Program-made: the position numbers and the translations under genes
Shown: positions 7,422-15,205 of the stretch, in pieces
How positions within the stretch are numbered: the first letter of the stretch is position 1
Layout: the number at the start of each line of letters is the position of its first letter
From: Clostridia bacterium
GTDB taxonomy: Bacteria > Bacillota > Clostridia > Oscillospirales > Acutalibacteraceae
DNA length: 50,251 nucleotides
Assembly (NCBI GenBank): GCA_017465465.1
Contig: JAFTWE010000030.1
Span: forward strand, 1-50,251
Direction: 5' to 3'
Notes under the pieces: generated by a model
What the model saw: only the letters and a program-made list of their open reading frames with translations
Databases searched by the model: none
What the model was told of the DNA's origin: nothing

Positions 7422-9752
7422 ATGAATTTTTTACAGACAATTATTTCTTACCTTGCAATAGCGGCGGCTTTTGTTTCTTCAATTTTTTCGTGCGGAAATA
7501 CACAGCTGATACCCTACACAAATGATTATGAAATTCCCGACAGCATCCCAGGATACAGTGTGATTTCTACCGAAGAAAAAGCGGACTGGACGGCAAAATG
7601 GATTTGGGATAAAGAAAACCTGACCCAAGAAAATGTCTGGATGTGCTTTAATAAAAAAGTAAATCTTGATAGTGTTCCCGAGGAGCTTATTGCTCACATC
7701 TCTGCCGACTCAAAATACTGGCTTTACATAAACGGAGAAACTGTTGTTTTTGAGGGCAGTGTAAAAAGAGGCCCCGATAAAAACAGCGGATATTATGACA
7801 GCATAGATATTGCACCTTTCCTCAAAGAGGGTGAAAACCTAATTTGTGCTTTGGTGTGGTATTGGGATAGCGAAACCAGCTATTCCTATAGCGGCAGCGG
7901 TCAGGGCGGCTTTATTTTTGAAGCCGTAAATGAAGATATTACCATAATTTCTGACAAAAGCTGGAAGGTAAAGAGAAACAGCGCTTTTGTTGACAGTCCG
8001 TTTTATCCGCCTAATTACAGACTTTCCGAATACAGTATTTATTTCGATGCAAGGAAAGATTCAGGCAATTGGATAAATGAAACTTACGATGTTGAATCCT
8101 GGGAAAACGCAACGGAATATGCCCTCGGCGGTGAGGGTGCTTACGGCAAGCTTTACCCCAGAGGAATACCGTTTTTGAAGGATTACGGTCTTAAGAATTA
8201 TGAAAATTCAGATAAGTACGAAAATTATACGGTAAAAAAGCTTTTCGGTGAAAAAATTACCGTAGATGTTCCCTATAATGCTCAGCTCACTCCCTATCTT
8301 AAAGTCATAGCACCTGCCGGCAAAAAAATTCGCATAACAACAGAAAACACTTTAATCGGCGCAGTTTCAACCACATACATAACCAAAGAAGGGGAGCAGG
8401 AGTTTGAGGCTCCGGGCTGGTTTAACGGAGAGCATATTACTTACAAGATACCGAGAGGTGTCAAGGTCGTTTCTTTAAAATACCGTGAAACAGGGTATGA
8501 CAGCTCGTTCTGCGGTAATTTTAAGTGTGATGATGAATTTTTGAACTCTCTGTGGCAAAAATCTCTGCGAACTCTCTATGTTACTATGCGTGACAACTTT
8601 ATGGATTGCCCCGACAGAGAAAGAGCCCAATGGTGGGGCGATGTTACAAGTGAAATGATTATGACAATGTACTCTATGGACAGCAGCTCATATCTGCTGT
8701 ATCAAAAGGGTGTTGAGGCTATGCTCTCTCACATTGACGATTCAAAAGTCCTTCAGACTGTTGTGCCTATAAGCGGTGATTATTTTGAGCTTCCCGTTCA
8801 GCAGCTTGCAGGAATTGTAGGCTTCCTCACTTATTATGAATATACAGGCGACAAGGCTTTTATTGAAAAGGTTTATACACCGTCTCTTGATTACCTGAAG
8901 CTTTGGGAAATCGGTGAAAACAATCTTGTCGTTCACCGTGAAGGCTCGTGGGATTGGCCTGATTGGGGCAAAAAAGCTGATATGACAGCAATAGAAAATG
9001 CCTGGGTTTACTATGCTCTTTCTGCCACAGAAAAAATGGCTGAGATTTTAGAAAAAGATGAAGATATCTCATTTATCACCGAAAGAAAAGAAATAATTTC
9101 AAAGGGCTACAAGTCTCTTTGGACAGAAGACGGCTTCAAAAGCAAGGACGTAAGAAAGCCTGACGACAGAGCAAATGCCCTTGCGGTTTTGTCAGGTCTT
9201 GCAGAAAAAGAGCAATACGCCACCATTGAAAATGTGCTCACTACCACTAAAAATTCAAGCCCATATATGGAATATTATGTTCTTGAAGCACTTTGTAAAA
9301 TGGAAAAATACGAAGCGGCAAAAGACCGAATTAAGGACCGCTATAAGGGTATGATGAGCGAGGATTATTCCACCCTCTGGGAGTTCTGGGATTCCTGGCG
9401 AGGCACCAAAAATCACGCTTGGAGCGGCGGCCCTCTTGTTATAATGAGCAAGCATTTTGCAGGCATAACTCCTCTTGAAGCAGGCTATGAAAAGGTTAAA
9501 ATTGACCCGCAATATGCTTTGACTGACAGTTTAAATTGTACCGTTCCCGCTGTTAAAGGGTTAATCACTCTGGACTATGCAAAAACTGACGGAAATTATA
9601 CTGTAAACCTTTCACTTCCCCAAAATATGAAAGCAGTTTTATATGTGCCCGATAAAGCTGTTGTAAATATCAATTCACAGCTTTATTACCAAAACGGTGA
9701 ATATACAAACGGTGATAAAATCGGTAATGTGGAAATAGTGGAAAAGCACTGA
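7422..9752 (+). CDS. Alpha-L-rhamnosidase, GH78-like, exported
   Basis: This 776-residue protein should remove terminal alpha-L-rhamnose from glycans such as rhamnogalacturonan. An N-terminal hydrophobic segment (about 6-24) ends in FSC, giving a signal peptide or imperfect lipobox. Beta-sandwich domains follow (TAKWIWDK... and the SADSKYWLYINGE stretch), then an (alpha/alpha)6 catalytic domain from about 380 to 700 and a C-terminal beta domain. The motif DCPDRERAQWWGD (395-407) supplies D395, E400 and D407 with the 5- and 7-residue spacing known in GH78 (D567, E572, D579 in Bacillus RhaB). The candidate general base is E654 in TLWEFWDSW. GGGAGGGG lies just before the ATG. It stands alone between hairpins. 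Whether it is anchored or released is uncertain. Confidence 0.88.
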   Translation: MNFLQTIISYLAIAAAFVSSIFSCGNTQLIPYTNDYEIPDSIPGYSVISTEEKADWTAKWIWDKENLTQENVWMCFNKKVNLDSVPEELIAHISADSKYWLYINGETVVFEGSVKRGPDKNSGYYDSIDIAPFLKEGENLICALVWYWDSETSYSYSGSGQGGFIFEAVNEDITIISDKSWKVKRNSAFVDSPFYPPNYRLSEYSIYFDARKDSGNWINETYDVESWENATEYALGGEGAYGKLYPRGIPFLKDYGLKNYENSDKYENYTVKKLFGEKITVDVPYNAQLTPYLKVIAPAGKKIRITTENTLIGAVSTTYITKEGEQEFEAPGWFNGEHITYKIPRGVKVVSLKYRETGYDSSFCGNFKCDDEFLNSLWQKSLRTLYVTMRDNFMDCPDRERAQWWGDVTSEMIMTMYSMDSSSYLLYQKGVEAMLSHIDDSKVLQTVVPISGDYFELPVQQLAGIVGFLTYYEYTGDKAFIEKVYTPSLDYLKLWEIGENNLVVHREGSWDWPDWGKKADMTAIENAWVYYALSATEKMAEILEKDEDISFITERKEIISKGYKSLWTEDGFKSKDVRKPDDRANALAVLSGLAEKEQYATIENVLTTTKNSSPYMEYYVLEALCKMEKYEAAKDRIKDRYKGMMSEDYSTLWEFWDSWRGTKNHAWSGGPLVIMSKHFAGITPLEAGYEKVKIDPQYALTDSLNCTVPAVKGLITLDYAKTDGNYTVNLSLPQNMKAVLYVPDKAVVNINSQLYYQNGEYTNGDKIGNVEIVEKH

Positions 9753-9770
9753 TATAAATTCAGTTAATAT

Positions 9771-9816
9771 GCCCTCTCTTTGGCAAAGTGTGAGCCGAAG
9801 AGGGGGCTTGGCTTTT
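9771..9816 (+). terminator. Terminator after the rhamnosidase gene
   Basis: GCCCTCTCTTTGGC (9771-9784) pairs imperfectly with GCCGAAGAGGGGGC (9794-9807), followed by TTGGCTTTT. It lies 20 bp after the stop codon. Confidence 0.65.
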
Positions 9817-9885
9817 ATATTAAGATTGAAAAATGTTCGGGGTTATGTTACAATAGTTAAAATGTGAAATTAAAGGAAGTTGATT

Positions 9886-11235
9886 ATGAAAATTGCAGTT
9901 ATCAACGGAAGCCCCAAAGGAAAATACAGCGTAACACTCCAGACTACGCTTTATCTTGAAAAGAAGTTTCCTCAGCACGAATTTTGCGTTCTCCACGCAG
10001 GGCAAAAGATAAAGGCCCTTGAAAAGGATTTTTCTCAGGCTAAGGATTTGCTTGAAAGCTCTGATGCCGTTCTTTTTTCTTATCCTGTTTATACCTTCCT
10101 TGCGCCTGCTCAGCTTCACCGCTTTATTGAGCTTGCAAAGGCAAACGGTGTTAATCTTAAAGGTAAATATGCCACGCAGATTTCCACCTCAAAGCACTTT
10201 TATGATATAACCGCACACAAATATATTGAAGAAAATTCTCTTGATATGGGTATGCGTTATATTCGCGGTCTTTCAGCCGATATGGAAGATTTACTCCAAG
10301 AAAAGGGCAGGGAAGACGCTGAAAAATTCTTTGAGCGTTTCCTCTGGTCGGTTAAGGAGGAGGTTTATACCTCTGCCCCTGCAAAAGCTCTTGGCTACAC
10401 TCAGGTGCCTGCAACAGTTATCTCTGAAAATAACCAAAAGAAAACGGATAAGGATATTATTATTCTCACTGACGAAACAAATCAGGCTTCAAACCTCAGC
10501 GCAATGATTGAGCGCTTTCGCAATGCTTTTGGCTACAACACACGAATTGTCAATATTTCAGAATTCCCCCTTGCAGGCGGATGCCTTGGCTGTTTCCGCT
10601 GTGCTGTGAGTGAAAAGTGTGTGTATAAAGACGGCTTTGACACCTTCCTTCGTGAAAATATTCAAAAGGCCGACGCCATTGTTTATGCTTTTAATATTTC
10701 AGACCATTCAATGGGCTCACGCTTTAAGATGTATGACGATAGAAACTTCTGCAACGGCCACAGAACGGTAACCGTTGGTATGCCTGTGGGCTACCTCGTT
10801 TCGGGCAATTATTCGCAGGAAAATAATCTGCGCTCAGTTATTGAGGCAAGAAGTGAAACGGGCGGTAACTTCCTTTGCGGTGTTGCAACAGACGAAATTG
10901 ACACCGATAATGAGATTGACACTCTTGCAAAAACGCTCACCTTTGCCCTTGAAACCAAGCACACGGCTCCGCAGAACTTCTGGGGTGTGGGCGGTATGAA
11001 AATCTTCCGCGACCTTATTTATCAGATGCGCGGTATGATGAAGGCTGACCACAAGTTTTATAAAAAGCAGGGCATTTATGACTTCCCGCAAAAGAACAAA
11101 GGCAAGTCAATGCTTATGTATGCCGTAGGTGCGCTCCTTTCAAGCGAAAAAATCCTTTCAAAAATGGGCAACAAAATGAACGAGGGTATGCTGATGCCTT
11201 ATGAGCAGATTCTCAAAAAAATGGATGATAATTAA
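9886..11235 (+). CDS. Tandem flavodoxin-fold (NADPH-dependent FMN reductase-like) protein
   Basis: This 449-residue protein has two flavodoxin-like modules. The first opens with IAVINGSPKGKYSVTLQ, the usual FMN phosphate-binding loop, followed by FSYPVYTFLAPAQ. The second starts near residue 185 (IIILTDETNQASNLS) and carries GCLGCFRC with cysteines at about 233, 236 and 239 and a further Cys shortly after, as in iron-sulfur flavoproteins and multimeric flavodoxins. It is likely a cytoplasmic flavin-dependent oxidoreductase; the substrate is unknown. The ATG at 9886 was chosen because AAAGGAAG lies 6 bases upstream; a TTG at 9880 is less likely. It is monocistronic, ending in a strong bidirectional terminator. 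Confidence 0.8.
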   Translation: MKIAVINGSPKGKYSVTLQTTLYLEKKFPQHEFCVLHAGQKIKALEKDFSQAKDLLESSDAVLFSYPVYTFLAPAQLHRFIELAKANGVNLKGKYATQISTSKHFYDITAHKYIEENSLDMGMRYIRGLSADMEDLLQEKGREDAEKFFERFLWSVKEEVYTSAPAKALGYTQVPATVISENNQKKTDKDIIILTDETNQASNLSAMIERFRNAFGYNTRIVNISEFPLAGGCLGCFRCAVSEKCVYKDGFDTFLRENIQKADAIVYAFNISDHSMGSRFKMYDDRNFCNGHRTVTVGMPVGYLVSGNYSQENNLRSVIEARSETGGNFLCGVATDEIDTDNEIDTLAKTLTFALETKHTAPQNFWGVGGMKIFRDLIYQMRGMMKADHKFYKKQGIYDFPQKNKGKSMLMYAVGALLSSEKILSKMGNKMNEGMLMPYEQILKKMDDN

Positions 11236-11242
11236 GCAATAA

Positions 11243-11280
11243 AAAAGAGCTGACTGACTTAAAAATCAGTTAGCTCTTTT
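11243..11280. terminator. Bidirectional terminator
   Basis: AAAAGAGCTGACTGA (11243-11257) pairs with TCAGTTAGCTCTTTT (11266-11280) between convergent genes, with A and T tracts on both sides. Confidence 0.85.
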
Positions 11281-11285
11281 CTCTT

Positions 11286-12158
11286 TTAAAATCCGCCGTT
11301 TACCGTTATGGTGTTGAGCATAACAACAGATGTGGTTTCAACATCTTTGCCAAAGGCTTTGTAATTATTGATTCTGATATCAACGGTATATTGCCAAGTT
11401 CCTTTAACAATTTTTCCGTCAGGACCTATGAGAACCTTAAGAGTTGGGTTGGTGTAATAAATCTTTGTGTCTTTTTCTGAAAGCTCAAGGGGAAGACCGA
11501 GGTCCTTTAACTGCTTTGTTACTTCTGTAATATCGCCAACAGCCGTAATCGCGTGACCCACCGAGCCTGAAAGAGCATCGTCTTTTGCGCCTGATGTCTG
11601 CTTGTGCATAGTCATTTCAATAGCCGTGCCGCTGCCGTTTTTATATGCCTTGGCATAAGCTACATCTGAAGCTGAAAGATTTTTGTATCCGCCTGTAATG
11701 CCGTCAGTTTCTTTTGAATTGCTTGCAAGGAGCTTTGCCATTATGGGTGTAATAAAGTCCATAACCTTTTCGTGCTCGCCGTTGTTAACGGAAATCTTTT
11801 TAAGCTCAATGCTTTGCTCAGATTTTGCGGTTGAATTTGATTTGATTGCCGCTTTTTTATAAGCGTCAACTATCTGTGCGGTTGACCAGTCAGCAGGATT
11901 ATCTGACACCTTTGTGGTGGTCGTGGCCGCGGATGTTGAAGCTTCTTCGTTTTCTGCCTGTGCCGAAGCTTCAGGAACAGATGCAGAAGCGGAGGAGCTT
12001 GGTTGAGTTTCGTCTGCGACGGTGTCGGTAAATTCTTCGCTCACATCGCCTGCTGTGGTTGTTTCGGGAGCGGCGGTTTCATCATCATTTGAACAAGCCG
12101 CTAAAGAAAAAATCATAGCAAGTGAAAGAAGAAAAGCCGATATTCTTTTAATTTTCAT
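11286..12158 (-). CDS. Putative lipoprotein of unknown function
   Basis: This 290-residue protein starts with a clear lipoprotein signal: a basic N-terminus, a hydrophobic core and the lipobox SLAAC with C22 as the lipidated residue. A linker of about 70 residues rich in Glu, Ala, Ser and Thr follows (about 23-88), then a folded domain (about 90-290) containing DWSTAQIVDAYKKAA and a beta-rich end (TWQYTVDIRINNYKAFG). I do not recognise the domain; the general look is of small membrane-anchored surface proteins of Clostridia. It lies downstream of the GNAT gene in the same direction with a 24-bp gap, and a bidirectional terminator follows its stop. Confidence 0.75.
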   Translation of the reverse strand: MKIKRISAFLLSLAMIFSLAACSNDDETAAPETTTAGDVSEEFTDTVADETQPSSSASASVPEASAQAENEEASTSAATTTTKVSDNPADWSTAQIVDAYKKAAIKSNSTAKSEQSIELKKISVNNGEHEKVMDFITPIMAKLLASNSKETDGITGGYKNLSASDVAYAKAYKNGSGTAIEMTMHKQTSGAKDDALSGSVGHAITAVGDITEVTKQLKDLGLPLELSEKDTKIYYTNPTLKVLIGPDGKIVKGTWQYTVDIRINNYKAFGKDVETTSVVMLNTITVNGGF

Positions 12159-12182
12159 ATAACATCACCTAAAATTATTTTA

Positions 12183-12734
12183 TTAAAGCTTTATTCCGAA
12201 GGCAACCTCTGTGCCGAGAATTTCAATTTCTTTAAATCCCAATTTTTTATAAAACTTTCCTGCGTTTACATTGTCAATGCCTGTGGAGAGAATAACTCCG
12301 CGCACACCCTTTTTCTTAAGATGCTCAAACAAAGCATTCATCAGCTTGCCGCCCCAGCCTTGATGCTGATATTGTGGCAAAAGGTCAATGTGAAGATGAG
12401 CAGGGTAGTCAGCTTTATATTTGTTTTGCAAAACCGTTGACACCAGACCCCATTGATACAAATCATCTGAGCAATGCTTTATAAGGGGAAGATAATCACG
12501 GTCAAAAATTTCTTTGTATGTGTCGTAATCCTCTGCACAGATTATGTAGCCCACAGCCCTACCGCCGTCATCAAGAACAAAGCAGTTATCAGGCTCGTGT
12601 TCAATATAATAATCACAAAAAACATGCAAAAGAAATTCGCACAGCTCCTCGCTCATTTCACCTTCATCACTGTTAAGGCAGATGTATTGAGCGTTTTTAA
12701 AATCTTTTTCTTCATATTTTCTTATGCTTAACAT
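12183..12734 (-). CDS. GNAT-family N-acetyltransferase
   Basis: This 183-residue protein has the GNAT acetyl-CoA fold. It opens with LSIRKYEEKDF, has a central beta-strand region (AVGYIICAED) and then motif A, LLPQYQHQGWGGKLMNALF, whose QxxGxG-type loop binds the acetyl-CoA pyrophosphate. The C-terminal motif B is NVNAGKFYKKLGFKEI. The acceptor is unknown. The ATG has GGGAG upstream, and a 17-bp-spaced promoter lies at 12793-12765, back to back with the promoter of the beta-helix gene. It is probably co-transcribed with the lipoprotein gene downstream. Confidence 0.88.
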   Translation of the reverse strand: MLSIRKYEEKDFKNAQYICLNSDEGEMSEELCEFLLHVFCDYYIEHEPDNCFVLDDGGRAVGYIICAEDYDTYKEIFDRDYLPLIKHCSDDLYQWGLVSTVLQNKYKADYPAHLHIDLLPQYQHQGWGGKLMNALFEHLKKKGVRGVILSTGIDNVNAGKFYKKLGFKEIEILGTEVAFGIKL

Positions 12735-12764
12735 TATTTTTCTCCCATTGGTTCGTCTTAGAAT

Positions 12765-12793
12765 ATAATATAAAAAATCAGTAAAAAAATCAA
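12765..12793 (-). promoter_or_regulatory. Promoter for the acetyltransferase-lipoprotein genes
   Basis: On the minus strand TTGATT (12793-12788) and TATTAT (12770-12765) are 17 bp apart, about 30 bp upstream of the ATG at 12734. It is divergent from the promoter at 12812-12840, with less than 20 bp between the two -35 elements. Confidence 0.65.
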
Positions 12794-12811
12794 TCCTTTT
12801 ATAAATTTCTA

Positions 12812-12840
12812 TTGGAAAAATACATTTGTTGGTGTATAAT
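12812..12840 (+). promoter_or_regulatory. Promoter for the beta-helix hydrolase gene
   Basis: TTGGAA (12812-12817), a 17-bp spacer and TATAAT (12835-12840). The start of transcription would be near 12847, leaving an untranslated leader of about 170 nt, far longer than a ribosome binding site needs. Confidence 0.75.
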
Positions 12841-12869
12841 GCTCATAAGGCAAAATTTTCTTCATCATT

Positions 12870-12970
12870 TACAATTGAAGACGGACGGTCGGCGGACTCT
12901 GTTTTAACATCAGCGGTAAAACGGCGTATATATTAACGGCAGAGTACAAAGCTCAGTCTTCGGGAGGGAG
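12870..12970 (+). promoter_or_regulatory. Candidate structured leader RNA of the beta-helix hydrolase gene
   Basis: Nested complementary segments lie in the leader: GAAGAC (12877-12882) with GTCTTC (12956-12961), ACTCTG (12896-12901) with CAGAGT (12940-12945), and GTTTTA (12901-12906) with TAAAAC (12917-12922). The segment is more GC-rich than the surrounding DNA. I could not match it to a riboswitch class I know. No terminator is visible before the gene, so any control would act on translation or RNA stability. The proposal rests only on pairing seen by eye. Confidence 0.35.
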
Positions 12971-13015
12971 AAAAGGCCTTTATAATTCTATTTTAAGCAA
13001 GATAGGAGTTACAAT

Positions 13016-14683
13016 ATGAATGCGTTATTAAAGCCATTATACACAATCTTTACAGCGATTTCACTTTTCTTTACATCGTTGTTTTGCCCTGCAACAATCT
13101 ACCCCGAAAGGGCAGGGCTTGATTTAACTTACCTTGAATATCCCGAAGAAGCTGTAATTTCTTTAGAGGATGTAGGTCTTACAACAGAAGAATTTACCTA
13201 CAGAGCGAGTGCAGACCACGCGGAGTATGTTCAGTCAGGCGGATATGACGATGTGGGCGGAGTTATTGTTTCACCTTATTACACAGCAAGAATAGGAAAC
13301 ACAGATATTCCCGTTTACGCTTCAATGGTTTTCTTGCGCGCAGACGATACGGGAACACTCCATTCTTTTTCTGAGGTATATGTTGAGCCTGACAGTAAAT
13401 TTTCATTTAACATTGTTTTAACAGGAACTTCGGCACAGCTTAAAAATGCTCTCGTTCTGCCTGAATCGTTAGGTGTTGAGGCAGAGTGTAAAGATAATGT
13501 TGTCCGCGCTTCAATCAACAAGCCCGGCATTTATACCTTTGTTTTTAACAATGCACAGCAGTATTACGGATACACTCTTTTTGTCAGAGAAAAGATTGAC
13601 GAAGAGGCGGAAATTGCCGAGTATATCGAACAATACGGCGAAGAAAATGTGTTGGTAGTTGAATCCGGTGTTCACGAAATGGATTATGCAAATTTTGTGA
13701 ATGTGGAAAATATGGTTATCTATCTTAAGCAGGGCGCTTACCTTGTTGCTAATCATCTTTACGATATTCAGAGCTTTGAGGATGAATCTTTGTATGTTGA
13801 ATACAGCGCAACGTCGGAAAATTCAATAGGCCTTACAAGATACCCGTTTGTGAATTTTTACAAATGCAAAAATATCATTCTTACAGGCCGCGGTGTGCTT
13901 GATTTGACCCGCCTTGACAGAAGAGAACGCAGGGGACTTGTGTTTACCGATTGTGAAAATATTTCTGTTTCAGATATCAAAATTATTAACTCACCTGAGT
14001 GGTCATTCATCACCTACTGTTGTAAAAATGTAGAAATTGATAATGTTGATATTTTAGGTTACAGAGGTAACGCAGACGGATATGCAATCTGCAACACCGA
14101 AAATGCAATCATTACCAACAGCTTTGTAAGAACCGCTGATGATGAGTTTGATGTTAAAGCTCTCGGCGGAAGAATGGATAGCAACAATATCACTTTTGAA
14201 AATTGCATTGCCTGGGGCGGATATGCAAGGTGCTTCGGAATTTGCGGTGAGGTTTATAATAATATTTCAAATGTTACCTTCCGCAACTGTGCTGTTGTTT
14301 ATCGCGACGGTGTATGGGATAATGACCGTATAGGTTCCCTTGTTATTACTGCGGAAAATTGCTACGGAACAATTGACAATATAGTTTTTGAAAACATTGA
14401 GATTTTCCGTGATGAAGGCAGAGCAATTCTTGTAAAGGTTTATGATGATGAGGCTGAAAACTTTGTGATAAAAAATGTTCAGTTTAAAAATATCACATAT
14501 ACCTCCTATCTTCCTTCTAAAATTGACGGTAACGGCAATAAATCAAATACTGTAGATGTCAAGGTTGAAAATGTTATCGGTAACGGCAGAAAAATCAAGC
14601 ATCCGGGAATAATGTTTTACACAGGAAAGCATTGCAATGTGGATTTTGAATATGAAAGCATTTTTGACTTTGTAAAGTCATAA
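13016..14683 (+). CDS. Exported right-handed beta-helix protein, GH28-like
   Basis: This 555-residue protein probably acts on pectic or other acidic polysaccharide. A hydrophobic N-terminus (about 8-25) acts as signal or anchor. An N-terminal beta domain (about 60-190) precedes a long right-handed beta-helix (about 210-530) with many N-x-x-V/I-x-N turns such as CKNVEIDNVDILGYRGNADG. Positions equivalent to GH28 polygalacturonase motifs are NADG (352-355, for NTDG) and ADDE with D375/D376 (for GDD). The usual catalytic-groove GHG is replaced around F407-G408 by CFGICG and no clear RIK is present. The activity may therefore differ from polygalacturonase. AGGAG precedes the ATG, and the gene ends at a bidirectional terminator. 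Confidence 0.78.
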   Translation: MNALLKPLYTIFTAISLFFTSLFCPATIYPERAGLDLTYLEYPEEAVISLEDVGLTTEEFTYRASADHAEYVQSGGYDDVGGVIVSPYYTARIGNTDIPVYASMVFLRADDTGTLHSFSEVYVEPDSKFSFNIVLTGTSAQLKNALVLPESLGVEAECKDNVVRASINKPGIYTFVFNNAQQYYGYTLFVREKIDEEAEIAEYIEQYGEENVLVVESGVHEMDYANFVNVENMVIYLKQGAYLVANHLYDIQSFEDESLYVEYSATSENSIGLTRYPFVNFYKCKNIILTGRGVLDLTRLDRRERRGLVFTDCENISVSDIKIINSPEWSFITYCCKNVEIDNVDILGYRGNADGYAICNTENAIITNSFVRTADDEFDVKALGGRMDSNNITFENCIAWGGYARCFGICGEVYNNISNVTFRNCAVVYRDGVWDNDRIGSLVITAENCYGTIDNIVFENIEIFRDEGRAILVKVYDDEAENFVIKNVQFKNITYTSYLPSKIDGNGNKSNTVDVKVENVIGNGRKIKHPGIMFYTGKHCNVDFEYESIFDFVKS

Positions 14684-14690
14684 CAGCAAA

Positions 14691-14724
14691 AAAGAGTGTT
14701 CACGAATTACCGTGAGCACTCTTT
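14691..14724. terminator. Bidirectional terminator
   Basis: AAAGAGTGTTCACG (14691-14704) pairs with CGTGAGCACTCTTT (14711-14724) between convergent genes, with A and T tracts on both flanks. Confidence 0.85.
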
Positions 14725-14729
14725 AAGTT

Positions 14730-15038
14730 TTATCCGATTTTTGTTCCGTTAAGCTTGATTTTAACACCCATAGGTCCTTTTAAAACGCCTGAACAGGTGT
14801 TTTCTTCAAAGGTTACATCAATATGAAGCATTTTTCCTTTGAGCATATCGCAGGTAGCATCTGCACTAAGGGTATTGCCGCTAATCTTAAGGTTTGAAAT
14901 ATCCATTTGAGGCACATCGAAGCCCGGCACTTCAAATTTGAAATCATATTCACCGTTGCTATCCTTTACTGTTATTTTTGCCGTTCCTTTAAAAAACATT
15001 GAATTTACGGGGACTTCCCAAATTCCTACACCAAGCAT
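14730..15038 (-). CDS. Small hypothetical protein
   Basis: This protein of 102 residues, mainly beta-strand in look, starts MLGVGIWEVPVNSMFFKG and has alternating hydrophobic strands (TAKITVKDSNGEYDFKF, LKISGNTLSADAT, HIDVTFEENTCSGVLKG). It has no signal peptide or membrane helix. I do not recognise the family. The pattern, an intact protein ending in a small beta-sandwich with a Gly-rich turn, suggests a small cytoplasmic lipocalin-like or ligand-binding barrel, but this is speculation. I chose the ATG at 15038 because AGAGGTG lies 5 bases upstream; an ATG at 15053 is closer to no such site. It is monocistronic and converges on the GH28-like gene. Confidence 0.65.
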   Translation of the reverse strand: MLGVGIWEVPVNSMFFKGTAKITVKDSNGEYDFKFEVPGFDVPQMDISNLKISGNTLSADATCDMLKGKMLHIDVTFEENTCSGVLKGPMGVKIKLNGTKIG

Positions 15039-15114
15039 AACTGCACCTCTCATTTTTTCTAAATTTTAACATTACAGAGATTTATTGTCAACTGCAAATT
15101 ACCCGTGCAAAATA

Positions 15115-15143
15115 TTGACTTTTTAATGATTATATATTACAAT
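15115..15143 (+). promoter_or_regulatory. Promoter of the glycan operon
   Basis: TTGACT (15115-15120), a 17-bp spacer and TACAAT (15138-15143) lie about 60 bp upstream of the dehydratase start in very AT-rich DNA. It is the only clear promoter before the run of closely spaced plus-strand genes ending at 28474. Confidence 0.72.
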
Positions 15144-15205
15144 ATATATCAATTATACAATCCCCCAATTCTGTCTTGATTTTTGATGAAAGCAGTTGAT
15201 TTATA

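Noticed and set aside
7301..7525. Small plus-strand gene overlapping the rhamnosidase start
   Set aside because: It overlaps the rhamnosidase in another frame, lacks a ribosome binding site and runs through a hairpin.
12847..13015. Known riboswitch such as c-di-GMP, ZTP or fluoride class before the GH28-like gene
   Set aside because: None of the conserved core motifs I know for these classes are present in the right order.
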